Of a stretch of 64,000 nt of DNA, positions 1 through 7,587 are shown one piece after another. A model generated the notes under the pieces. The model was not told the DNA's origin. It searched no databases and saw nothing but the letters and a program-made list of their open reading frames with translations. Source of the DNA: Leucobacter ruminantium (GTDB lineage Bacteria; Actinomycetota; Actinomycetes; Actinomycetales; Microbacteriaceae). The translations under genes and the position numbers were made by a program. Location: positions 1-64,000 of the forward strand of contig NZ_JAGDYL010000006.1 in assembly GCF_017565705.1 (NCBI RefSeq). Reading direction: 5' to 3'. Numbering within the stretch: the stretch's first letter is position 1; the number at the start of each line of letters is the position of its first letter.

Positions 1-650
1 AGGTAGCGTTAAACACGAAGACCTCGTGAGAGAACGATGGACGTTGAACACCCTGATTCTCTTACGAGGTCTTCGTTCTACCCAGGCGTACTCACCGATC
101 GGCCTACACTCTCAAATCCGAAGAGCCGCTTATTCCGCCGCCGGCCGCTTCAGATGCGGAGAACGGCGACAGAGATCAACAAGATGACTGAGGTCTCGTT
201 GCTGCTTGCGTCGTGGAGGTCATCCCTGGCCCGGGCTCCTAAAGCCCGGGGGTGCCTCGTTCAAGCTTATCAGAGATTCGCTCGTATATCACGCGAAAAC
301 AGTCCTCTGACCAGGTATTCCTTGCTCTCCGGCAGGGCGTGAAGGAGCTTCGTTTCTGCTCGTATATGAGCAGAAACGAAGCTCTGTGCATCGCTCTGCG
401 ACGTTGTCCGCGGATGGCCGGGCAAAGCCCGGCCCGGGTCAACATGCGACCAGGTGCTCGCGATGTACTCAGAGCCCTCGCCCTGCTTGAGAACGGAGAC
501 GAGAGCTGCCGCTCTTAAGCAGGGCGAGGGCTGGACCGTGCACAGCGCGGTCCGGGACGGAGCCTGGCGAGAGGGGTTGTTCCCCTCGGGTCAGTCGCCT
601 TCTTCGTTCGTGAGAGACCCCGTGGCTTCGGCCACGGGGTCTCTCTTTTC
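1..650 (+). ncRNA. candidate large structured RNA ending in an intrinsic terminator
   Basis: No convincing gene is present, but almost the whole stretch can pair locally. Hairpin arms seen by eye: 16-34 with 57-75 (19 bp, one G-U), 137-175 (two nested stems), 183-188 with 219-224, 230-237 with 243-250, 270-309 (two nested stems), 345-361 with 368-384 (17 bp perfect), 416-423 with 427-434, 473-488 with 517-532 (16 bp perfect), 533-553, 571-576 with 582-587, then the terminator at 612-645. Two hairpin loops (281-289 and 359-367) carry the same word CTCGTATAT, whose GUAUAU part is self-complementary, so a loop-loop contact is possible. The strand is inferred from the T-run after the terminator. 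The 5' end may lie left of the window. Size and hairpin density recall ornate RNAs of phages and mobile elements, but I cannot assign a family. A cluster of unrelated regulatory hairpins is the alternative. Confidence 0.5.
612..649 (+). terminator. intrinsic terminator
   Basis: A perfect 15-bp stem (612-626 with 631-645, arm GAGAGACCCCGTGGC) is closed by a TTCG tetraloop and followed by TTTT. It ends the structured region to its left and defines the + strand as transcribed. Confidence 0.85.
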
Positions 651-1424
651 ACCGGATCTGCATTTGCGCACTGCCGGCGCGACCCAACATCTACGACCAG
701 TTGAGGCGGCTCAGCAGGGCTGTTCCGCAAAACGTACCACGAAGCGGTGCTCGTTCCGGCTACGTTTTCATTCCGAGGAACAATAGACAAAACCCCTGGT
801 CGGAGGGCGTAAATGAGTGGCATCCCGCGAAAATGTCACTGGGGACCGTACCGCGAAGAAATCGTAATAGCTACGCTTCTAGCGGCCACAAATGCACGCT
901 GACCAGGGATTTTACCCAAAACGTACCAGCAGTACCGCCATTTTCAAAGTCTTTACATGCGTGTGTGTGCGCATGTGCGTGTATATGGTTCACTATTTCG
1001 TGGAACTCCCGGTACGTTTTTCTATATATTCCTTGATAAATCAACAAAAAATGTCTAAAAAACGTACCACTTAGCCGACAAAACGTACCACTTAGCCGAA
1101 AAAACGTACCACGAAGCATTTCTAAGTGGTACGTTTTGCCCTCGCGAGCTCCTGAAACGCGCATTACAGCCCCTGTTCGAGCTCCTCCCGGGCGGGGGCC
1201 CCTCCTCCCAGAGCGTGCTCGCACGAGGGCTGAGGGGGCTTCGCGGCACGCTGCGGCTGGCTGCAGCCGTGCCATGCTCCGCCACTCCCACGGCCTGAGC
1301 AGCCTCGCGGAGGAGGGGTCGCCTGCCTCCCGAGCGCCGCGCCGCAGGCGCGCTCGACGCCCTGCTACCGCCGTCGCGCGAGCTCTCGCGGTGCGCGAAT
1401 AATCGCGCTCCGGCAGTGCTGCGT
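651..1424. other. intergenic region with iterons; otherwise no gene seen
   Basis: This 774-bp gap holds no convincing gene. Its left part is AT-rich compared with the rest and contains the AAAACGTACC repeats described separately, plus a short alternating GT tract near 960-990. From about 1140 the sequence becomes very GC-rich, with local hairpins such as CGGCTG-gctg-CAGCCG near 1250, downstream of the minus-strand gene that ends at 1425. Confidence 0.6.
729..1137. repeat. AAAACGTACCAC iteron cluster
   Basis: The word AAAACGTACC recurs at 729-738 and 918-927, in inverse form at 761-768 (partial) and 1011-1020, and as a tight array at about 1059, 1080 and 1101. The first two array units continue as ACTTAGCCGA, the last as ACGAAGC, giving roughly 20-bp spacing. 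An inverted copy at 1124-1137 closes a 12-bp hairpin with the last direct unit. The flank at 1020-1060 is AT-rich. Iterons beside AT-rich DNA suggest a replication or partition site, or a multi-site operator. No replication gene adjoins it in the window. Confidence 0.65.
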
Positions 1425-2273
1425 CTACTGCGCCGCTCCAGTCTGCTGCGTCAGGAAGTCCGGTTTGAAAGCGTTGAGGAAGTAGCCGTACTCGTCGAAG
1501 TCGAGGCTCATCGGCGTCATTAGGTTGTAGAGCTGGGCACCGGTGCCCTGGAGCTGCAGGGAGGAGGGCTTGATGTCGGCGACGCCAAGGATGTACCCCG
1601 ACCCAGCGTCGACCACGAGGTCGAGCTTCGCGAGCTGGAAGAGCTCGTAGAGCACGCCGACCTGGAGTGAGTCCAGTGTCTCACCGCCCCTGAAGTCCTT
1701 GTCGCGCACGAGGCTGAGGGGTCCTCCTGTCTGCTGGCGGTTTCCGATGATGAAGATCGTGATGAGCTGCCGGTACGTCAGCGACTCCATCAAGGACAGG
1801 ATGTAGTTCGCGTGGCCCGAGTCGATGTCGTCGCGGAAGACGATGTTCGTGTAGAAGTTCGCGAGCAGCGCCACCTTCCGCTCCTCGTACGCCTTCCGAG
1901 CCGCGAGGAACGTGCCCTCCAGCAGTTCATCGGCCTCGGAGCGCAGCTTCTTGCCGTTCTTGCGCTCCCGAGGCCTGAAGAAGCTCTCTGAGCGAAGAGG
2001 CTGCCCACCGTTCAGGCGCTCGGTGATCTTCTCCCGCGCGAGCAGGTACACCGACCCCATGCGCTCCTGCTCAGTCTCTGCGGTGAAGCGTGCGGCGACG
2101 TCTCCCGCGACGGCCTTCATGCTGTCTTGCAGGAGCGCGCCGGCAGCCGCGCCGGCCACCGCTCCGACCGGGCCGCCGACGAACAGGCCTGCAGTCGCGC
2201 CTGCGGTTATGCCCAGTGCGCCTGCACCGGACTCGATCATCCGCCCCAGTGGCGTCTTGTTGCCGTCACTCAT
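1425..2273 (-). CDS. glycine-zipper membrane-associated protein of unknown function
   Basis: A 282-residue protein that I do not recognise. Residues about 15-55 form a glycine- and alanine-rich hydrophobic hairpin (GAGALGITAGATAGLFVGG and GAVAGAAAGALLQ), typical of glycine-zipper segments that insert in membranes. The rest is a mixed helical domain with a charged centre (RPRERKNGKK) followed by conserved-looking hydrophobic helices (ALLANFYTNIVF, LTYRQLITIFII). It lies 33 bp downstream of an XRE regulator on the same strand, so the two probably form a small autoregulated unit. A zipper-type N-terminus with a regulator partner would fit a membrane-active effector, but that is inference. The ATG at 2273 is the first good start and no signal peptide is seen. 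Confidence 0.7.
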   Translation of the reverse strand: MSDGNKTPLGRMIESGAGALGITAGATAGLFVGGPVGAVAGAAAGALLQDSMKAVAGDVAARFTAETEQERMGSVYLLAREKITERLNGGQPLRSESFFRPRERKNGKKLRSEADELLEGTFLAARKAYEERKVALLANFYTNIVFRDDIDSGHANYILSLMESLTYRQLITIFIIGNRQQTGGPLSLVRDKDFRGGETLDSLQVGVLYELFQLAKLDLVVDAGSGYILGVADIKPSSLQLQGTGAQLYNLMTPMSLDFDEYGYFLNAFKPDFLTQQTGAAQ

Positions 2274-2306
2274 GGTTCTGTTCAGTCTCCGTTCCCAGTG
2301 CTGAGC

Positions 2307-2594
2307 CTACTGAGGCTTCCGCCGACCCTTCGGGTTCGCATCGGCAGGCCGCTGCCGCACCGCAGGGAGTTTGTCCTTGACTTCTCCCGCGAGCAGGCCG
2401 GTTGCGTCTACGCCCAGGAGTTTCGCGTACTCGTCGAACGTGTCCATCGTCACGTTCCGCTCGCCGCGCTCCAGTGCGGCCAAGTAGCGAGGCGTGACGC
2501 CGATCCGCTCCGCGAGCTGCTCCTGCGTCAGGGTCCAGTGCTCGCGCTGCGCCCGCAGCCCCGCACCGAGCCGGTGCCTCAGAGATTCCCCCAT
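2307..2594 (-). CDS. XRE-family HTH transcriptional regulator
   Basis: A 95-residue protein with a Cro/C1-type helix-turn-helix at about residues 12-66: LRAQREHWTLTQEQLAERIG, then VTPRYLAALERGER. A short basic tail follows (PKGRRKPQ). I chose the ATG at 2594. An in-frame GTG at 2636 would add 14 residues, but the coding would then run across the palindromes at 2605-2656, which look like its own operators. It is probably a DNA-binding repressor of itself and of the downstream 1425-2273 gene, and possibly of the lipoprotein operon that diverges from it. Confidence 0.85.
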   Translation of the reverse strand: MGESLRHRLGAGLRAQREHWTLTQEQLAERIGVTPRYLAALERGERNVTMDTFDEYAKLLGVDATGLLAGEVKDKLPAVRQRPADANPKGRRKPQ

Positions 2595-2604
2595 AGCTAT
2601 CCAG

Positions 2605-2656
2605 CGTTCCAACCGGAACGTGTGCGTACCAGGCACAGAAGCGTTCCGGTTACGCT
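2605..2656. promoter_or_regulatory. paired palindromic operator sites
   Basis: Two related palindromes sit just upstream of the XRE gene: CGTTCC-aacc-GGAACG (2605-2620) and AGCGT-tccggtt-ACGCT (2640-2656). Both start with GCGTTCC. The position between the divergent units suggests operators for the XRE protein. Confidence 0.5.
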
Positions 2657-2802
2657 AAGATTTGCTCGTAGACGAGTAGGAATGATGCTCGTTAAGCAGA
2701 GACGGGAGCCCCCGCCCGGTCGCCTCGCCAGCGCCGGAAGACTCCAGCCCCCAACGGCCCGACCTGCAGGCGACACGCACGAGCAGGAAATGAGGCCACG
2801 CC

Positions 2803-3669
2803 ATGCGCGCCCAGATAACGAAGAAGACCGTCACGAGCATCGCTGCGGGGGCAGCGATGCTGCTCGCCCTGACAGGCTGCTCGGGCGGGGGCCAAACTAG
2901 CGCGGGTATCGACGCAGCGCCCGAACAGGGCGTCTTCGAGTTCCAGACGCCGCGCTACGGCTCCGACAGCGGCGAGCTGCTGATCCGCCTGCCCGAAGGC
3001 CTCGTCAGCGCCCTCGGCGGCGACGCCGAGCCGCTAGTCACGGAGGCTGTACTCACCCCGCGCGAGCTCGACGGCGCGAAGTACTGCGCGGTCGACCTGT
3101 CGATCACCTACGCGGGTGAGGGCGAGGTCGTCCTGACGAAGCCCACGAAGACCGAGGCCGAGTGGCGCGAGGGCGAGGAGCTCAGCCTCCGGGATTACGC
3201 CATCGAGCCGATCGCCGACTACATCAACGAGACCGGCGACACGAGCCTCGTCTTCCAGGACCGCCCCAGCATGGAACAGATCGAGAAGTTCATCGACACT
3301 GCGGACTCCTACTTCCTCCAGGACCTCCCCGAGGCGTACGAGGCGTACCTCGCCTCCGAGTACAAGCCCAAGCCGGAGTGGTCCGTGCTGTCGTCCGCGA
3401 GCCCAGCGTCCGAGCTGGACGAGTCTGCGCCCGAGCCCGGCAGCTACATCACGTCGGACAATCGGCTGCTCACGATCGTCGACTCCTGCGCGGCATCACC
3501 CGCGGACGACGGGGGCACGGTGTTCACATTCCCCGTCCTCGCGGGCGGCGATGTCGAGACGCTCGCCGAGGTGAAGCTCTCCATCATGAAGTCGGGCACC
3601 ATCACCGTGACCAGCAGCGAGGTCGACGGGTTCGTCCGCGACACCGACGGCAACTGGATCGCTGACTGA
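2803..3669 (+). CDS. predicted lipoprotein
   Basis: A 288-residue exported protein of unknown function. The N-terminus has a basic stretch (MRAQITKKT), a hydrophobic core and a lipobox LTGC at residues 24-27, so lipidation on Cys27 and anchoring outside the membrane are expected. The mature part is acidic, with no family I can name. Several charged helices and a C-terminal beta-rich stretch (TITVTSSEVDGFVRDTDGNW) are visible. The RBS-like GAGG lies about 8 nt before the ATG. The next gene starts 14 bp after its stop, so the two form an operon. Surface lipoproteins on such elements sometimes act in entry exclusion or mating, but nothing in the sequence proves this. Confidence 0.8.
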   Translation: MRAQITKKTVTSIAAGAAMLLALTGCSGGGQTSAGIDAAPEQGVFEFQTPRYGSDSGELLIRLPEGLVSALGGDAEPLVTEAVLTPRELDGAKYCAVDLSITYAGEGEVVLTKPTKTEAEWREGEELSLRDYAIEPIADYINETGDTSLVFQDRPSMEQIEKFIDTADSYFLQDLPEAYEAYLASEYKPKPEWSVLSSASPASELDESAPEPGSYITSDNRLLTIVDSCAASPADDGGTVFTFPVLAGGDVETLAEVKLSIMKSGTITVTSSEVDGFVRDTDGNWIAD

Positions 3670-3683
3670 GCGCAGCCCAGAGC

Positions 3684-4799
3684 ATGTCCAGAACGCCGCC
3701 TCCTGGGCTGCCACCCGACCACCCGCTGATGCAGCACCTGCGGCAGCAGGGGCAAAGCCAGCGCCCCAAGCGGCGCCGGTTCGACACACACGACGTCGTC
3801 ACCGGCGTACTCAGCATGGCCGTGCTGTGCTGGGCCGCCTGGGAGATCCTCGGCATCGGCAACGCCTTCGGCTATGAGGGGCTCTCCGTGGATGACGCCA
3901 AGGCCAAGATGTCCGAGGACAGCATCGCCATCATCTTCGACCCTGTCGGTTTCCTGATCGCGCTGGGGCTCGTCATCGCCTCGTTCATAATCCACAAGGT
4001 TGGTGGCACCGGTCTCACGCTCGGCGGCCTCATCGCCACGGCGGCGCTGTTCGTGTTGTCATTCTTCAGGGTCTCGATGCTCGTCCCGATGCTGTTCGGC
4101 GCCATCGGGGGAATGACGAGCACCGTCTACAGCTCAGACGACCTCCGTGTGCCAACGGCCGACAACAGCATCGTCGACCCCGGGCAGCTCATCATGTATC
4201 AGGGCGGCGAGGGCGTCCGCATCGCGACAGCGTTCGCCAACACCAGCGACGAGCACTGGGAGTCCGCGACGCTCGCGCTGGAGTACAGCGACGCCTCAGG
4301 CGTCGTCTGCGGTGTCTACGAGCACGTCGAGCGCTTCCTTGGGCCCGGGCAGCGCGTCGAGGTCAGCACCGAGTTCCTTGCAGCCGCCACGCGCTATGCC
4401 GACCCTTCATGTGTGCCGGTGGCGGCCTCGGCTGAGCTGACAAGCATAGACGTCGACTCCCGCGCGGAGATCCCGGAGGCCGACTACGTCCAGCAGCACA
4501 GCGCAGCGCCCGAGCTCGCGTCGCTGTACGTCAGCGAGGAGCCGGGGATCGTGAGCAGCGTCGTCACGGTCTCAGTAGCAGGCGCAGTCTCGCCAGAAGC
4601 AGTAGACAGCCTGCAGGGCACCGACGGCAGGGCCCGTCTGCCGATGGCGTTCGAGCTCGTCGACCACGAGGGCCAGCGCCTCGCATGGTGCTTCGCGCCG
4701 GAGGACGTGCAGCCCGACGGTGGCTTCATCACCGGGAAGTACCACAGCCCCGTCGAGCCGGGATCCTACGCCTCCGTGGCGATCGTCCCGAGCTGCTGA
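3684..4799 (+). CDS. multi-pass membrane protein with extracellular domain
   Basis: A 371-residue protein without a recognised family. A proline-rich cytoplasmic N-terminus (residues 1-35) is followed by three probable membrane segments: about 40-60 (VTGVLSMAVLCWAAWEILGI), about 88-105 (PVGFLIALGLVIASFIIH) and about 110-142 (LTLGGLIATAALFVLSFF onward). The remaining 230 residues lack membrane spans and contain scattered cysteines (VVCGVYE, DPSCVP, WCFAPED), as in exported domains. It follows the lipoprotein gene by 14 bp and ends at a strong terminator, so the pair is one transcription unit. Envelope location is clear; function is unknown. Confidence 0.8.
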   Translation: MSRTPPPGLPPDHPLMQHLRQQGQSQRPKRRRFDTHDVVTGVLSMAVLCWAAWEILGIGNAFGYEGLSVDDAKAKMSEDSIAIIFDPVGFLIALGLVIASFIIHKVGGTGLTLGGLIATAALFVLSFFRVSMLVPMLFGAIGGMTSTVYSSDDLRVPTADNSIVDPGQLIMYQGGEGVRIATAFANTSDEHWESATLALEYSDASGVVCGVYEHVERFLGPGQRVEVSTEFLAAATRYADPSCVPVAASAELTSIDVDSRAEIPEADYVQQHSAAPELASLYVSEEPGIVSSVVTVSVAGAVSPEAVDSLQGTDGRARLPMAFELVDHEGQRLAWCFAPEDVQPDGGFITGKYHSPVEPGSYASVAIVPSC

Positions 4800-4815
4800 G
4801 CCGAGCATCACGAGA

Positions 4816-4850
4816 GACCCCGCAGCATCACGCTGCGGGGTCTTTGCTTT
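4816..4850 (+). terminator. intrinsic terminator
   Basis: An 11-bp perfect stem (4816-4826 with 4832-4842, arm GACCCCGCAGC) is followed by a T-rich tail. It ends the lipoprotein/membrane protein operon. Confidence 0.85.
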
Positions 4851-4982
4851 ACACCCGAGCACCCTCCCTTCGCGGAGGACCACTCGCCCCGACGAGCTCA
4901 GAACAAGGTGGACCAGATCGCGATCGGCGGTCATCTCACTGTCTCTCACTGCGACCCCGGAGGACCATGCTTTTCATACCCC

Positions 4983-5423
4983 CGAGGACCACGCCGAGGA
5001 CCACGCGAACCGAGAAGAGACCGAGTTTCGACGGAGGTTGAACCGAGTTTTGACCGAGTTTCAACGCCAATCGACACGAGAAATGACCGAGCAAACACCG
5101 AGTTTCAACGCGCTCTTGACCGAGCTACGACCGAGGTTTCGTGCCTCGGGAAAATCACCGAGGTTGGCACGAGATACGACCGACGTTGACGCGAGATTCA
5201 CCCGAAGTTTGACCGAGAAATGACCACCCGAGGTTGGCACGAGTTTGCACCGAGTCTCGACCGAGGTTCAACGGCGCGTTCACCGGCTTCTGGCCGAGAA
5301 GTAACCGAGGTCTGCACGAGTTTCGACCGAGGTTGACACGAGGTGAAAATCACCGAACCTCGACCGAGGTTTACGTGAGCTTCTACCAGCTTCTGACCGA
5401 GAAGTAACCGAGCTTGGCACGAG
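4983..5423. repeat. 11-bp phased repeat array (ACCGAG words)
   Basis: From 4983 to 5423 the word CGAG, usually as ACCGAG or CACGAG, recurs with an 11-bp step. Phase one: 5011, 5022, 5033, 5044, 5055, 5077, 5088, 5099, 5121, 5132. Phase two: 5159, 5170, 5181 (CGAC), 5192, 5203 (CGAA), 5214. Phase three: 5229, 5240, 5251, 5262, 5284 (CGGC), 5295, 5306, 5317, 5328, 5339. Phase four: 5354, 5365, 5376 (TGAG), 5387 (degenerate), 5398, 5409, 5420. The second and third slips are 15 bp and the first is 27 bp. Slip units contain AAAATCACC or AAATGACCACC. Eleven bp is not a multiple of three, so this is not a coding repeat. It lies between convergent genes and abuts the relaxase stop codon. The spacing suggests protein binding on one helix face, as in partition or transfer loci. 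Confidence 0.85.
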
Positions 5424-5426
5424 TCG

Positions 5427-7586
5427 CTACTCGAACTGCGCTTCGTCCTCTTCGTGGCCCTCAAGAAACACAGCCTCTTCCTCGGCGACCATCTCGTAGA
5501 CGCCGCGCGAAATCTGGTCGCGCGTCGCGTCGCGGGCGTCGTAGCGCCCCAGCTCGTGCAGCCACGCAGCAGTGCGCTTCTTCTTCTCGCGGAGCATCAT
5601 CTGCTCGTACACCAGCGGGTTCATGCTCCCACCGTGGTCGCGCAGGAACTTGTCGCCGAGGCCCTTCGGCACCGTGCGGTCGTCGATGCGGTGCCCCTGG
5701 GAGAGGGCGAGCAGCGCCGTGCGCTCGAACTCCGGCAGCGCGTCCAGCACCGCCTGCACGCGAGGAGAGACAGTGCGCTTCGGCTTCTGCTCTGCTCTCT
5801 GGCGCGTCAAATCAGGCGTCACCGGCCCCGTAGCGGGAGCGGAGGGGCTCGCAGCGACTGGCGCTTCAGGCTCAGCAGCAGGCTCGCTGGGCGCGTAGCG
5901 GTCCAGCAGCTCGTCGATCTCCTCGGGCGACTGATCCAGCAGCCCCTGGTCTTCCTCAGGTTCCTCCGTGGACGCAGCGGGAGCGGAGTCCACGGGCTGA
6001 GCATCGCCCGCTTCTTCCTCGTCTACGAGCGGAATCGAGGGCGTAGCGTCGGCCTCAGTAAGCCGCGCCTCGCGCTCCGCCAGCGCCGCAGCGACTCTCG
6101 CCTTCTCGGCCTCGCTGCGGGCCGTCTGCTCTGCGGCGAGGGCGGCGAGACGCTCGCGACGCTCTGCAGCACGAGCGTCGGCCTCGGCATCAGCGGCGGC
6201 CTGCTCGGCCGCCGCCTGCGCAGCGCGCTCGGCGATCCGGGCATCAGCCGCTGCGTCGTCCCGCGCCCGCTTCGCAGCGTCTCGTTTCTCCTGGTCTTCC
6301 AGGCGTTTCCGCCAGCCGGCGGGATCAGACTTGAGCTCGGCTGCAAGCCTCAGCACCGTCTCGTGGTCTCCGGTGTCATACGCTTCACCAGCCGCGTCGA
6401 AGTCCACGGCGAGGGCAGCCGCGAACTCCTCCTCCATGCGGTCGAGCTGCTCGTCACGCGCGAACGCCAGGACGTCATTGCGGATCTCTGCGAGCTCAGC
6501 AGGCGTAAGCGCAGCGACAGGCCGGGGGAGACCCGCCTGCACGCGCTCAGGACGCCTCTCGCGCGGTTTCCCGGCCCTGTTGCAGGCCAGCTGCTCCATG
6601 GCGCTCTCGTGCGCGTAGTGGTCGCCCAGCGTAGTGCCGCGGACGTTCTGCGGCATGCCCGGCAGCCGGTACGACAAGGCCCGCTTCTCCCGGGGCGTGC
6701 CCGCGCGCGTGATCCGCTCGAACACGAGGACATCTCGCTCGGCCATCGCCTCGGTGAAGCCCGCGAGATCGACCGCACGAGGATCAGCCATCGCTGCCTC
6801 GAATGCGTCGCGGATGATGTCGTGATTGGACTTCTCGCCGTTGCGAGCCATGCGGCGGTCGCGGCTGCTGCGCTTCTCGCGCTTCCGCTCAGCAGTAGAG
6901 GGCAGGCGCTGCGGCCCCAGGCCGTACTGCGCGCCGTGCTCGGCCAGGAACTTGTCAGCCCGGTCGCGCATCGCGTCGACATCAGTAAGCCCTCCAGCAA
7001 GCTTCGAGCCCGCCTTGTAGAGCTTCCCGTCGACCTCCTGGTCGGCGTACAAAGTAGCGTTCCGCACCACGTGCACGTGGAACGCGCCGCCTTTGCCGTC
7101 GGCCTGCCCGGTCGCCATGAACTGCTCGCCGGGGTAGTCCGTGCGCATCATGTCGTTGACGAACGCGAACGCATACGCCACCTGATCCGGGTCGTCGGGG
7201 TTCACCTCGTCAGGGCCGAACGAGATGATCAGGTGCCGCGCCTCGGCCTGGCGCACGAGGGCACCGGGATGACAGACGTGCGTCGCCATCTCGCCGTCGC
7301 GGGCCTCGCGCCAGACGCGGCGGCCGTTGGGGCGCGTGACGCGCACGTGCGTCGCCACTTCGCCAGCCTCAGGCAGCGCGTAGCGGGACGGCGAGGTACG
7401 CACAGCGCCCTGCGTGCCGAAGCGCCTGCGCGTCACCGCGAAGTCGACTGCCACTGTTTCCGGCCGGCAGTAGTTGCCCGCGACATGCAGCACGCGATCA
7501 GCAGCGGTCTGCCCGGGCTTCGGTTTCACCGTGTAGCGCGCCAGACGCGCCGCCACCTCCGTCGAGCTCACGACGATAACAGGCAT
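5427..7586 (-). CDS. HUH relaxase (MobA/VirD2-like mobilization protein)
   Basis: A 719-residue relaxase that should nick the element at oriT and pilot the transferred strand by a phosphotyrosine link. The N-terminal relaxase domain (about residues 1-300) has RHLIISFG at 117-124 and the metal-binding HUH motif FHVHVVRN at 169-176, with His170 and His172. Candidate nicking tyrosines lie in the first 40 residues (Y18, Y39). Residues about 400-560 are a long alanine-, arginine- and glutamate-rich coiled coil, then an acidic proline-rich linker, and a folded C-terminal domain (about 600-719). The ATG at 7586 lies just before the MobC stop, so the two are co-transcribed and probably translationally coupled. 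Two of the dispersed AGCGGGAGCGGAG hairpins lie inside the linker coding region. Family assignment is good; the exact MOB class is not certain. Confidence 0.88.
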   Translation of the reverse strand: MPVIVVSSTEVAARLARYTVKPKPGQTAADRVLHVAGNYCRPETVAVDFAVTRRRFGTQGAVRTSPSRYALPEAGEVATHVRVTRPNGRRVWREARDGEMATHVCHPGALVRQAEARHLIISFGPDEVNPDDPDQVAYAFAFVNDMMRTDYPGEQFMATGQADGKGGAFHVHVVRNATLYADQEVDGKLYKAGSKLAGGLTDVDAMRDRADKFLAEHGAQYGLGPQRLPSTAERKREKRSSRDRRMARNGEKSNHDIIRDAFEAAMADPRAVDLAGFTEAMAERDVLVFERITRAGTPREKRALSYRLPGMPQNVRGTTLGDHYAHESAMEQLACNRAGKPRERRPERVQAGLPRPVAALTPAELAEIRNDVLAFARDEQLDRMEEEFAAALAVDFDAAGEAYDTGDHETVLRLAAELKSDPAGWRKRLEDQEKRDAAKRARDDAAADARIAERAAQAAAEQAAADAEADARAAERRERLAALAAEQTARSEAEKARVAAALAEREARLTEADATPSIPLVDEEEAGDAQPVDSAPAASTEEPEEDQGLLDQSPEEIDELLDRYAPSEPAAEPEAPVAASPSAPATGPVTPDLTRQRAEQKPKRTVSPRVQAVLDALPEFERTALLALSQGHRIDDRTVPKGLGDKFLRDHGGSMNPLVYEQMMLREKKKRTAAWLHELGRYDARDATRDQISRGVYEMVAEEEAVFLEGHEEDEAQFE
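5825..5848 (+). repeat. dispersed stem-loop repeat, copy A
   Basis: Stem GCCCC/GGGGC around loop GTAGCGGGAGCGGA (5830-5843). Inside the relaxase gene, on the antisense strand. Confidence 0.75.
5966..5995 (+). repeat. dispersed stem-loop repeat, copy B
   Basis: Perfect 8-bp stem CCGTGGAC/GTCCACGG around loop GCAGCGGGAGCGGA (5974-5987). Inside the relaxase gene, on the antisense strand. Confidence 0.85.
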
Positions 7587-7587
7587 G

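Noticed and set aside
37-518. Small proteins in the structured 5' region
   Set aside because: The frames run through long perfect hairpins and have no ribosome site; RNA structure explains the sequence better.
955-992. GT microsatellite as a phase-variation tract
   Set aside because: The tract is short and interrupted and lies in no gene or clear promoter.
4983-5423. CRISPR array
   Set aside because: The repeat is 11 bp without unique spacers, and no cas gene is near.
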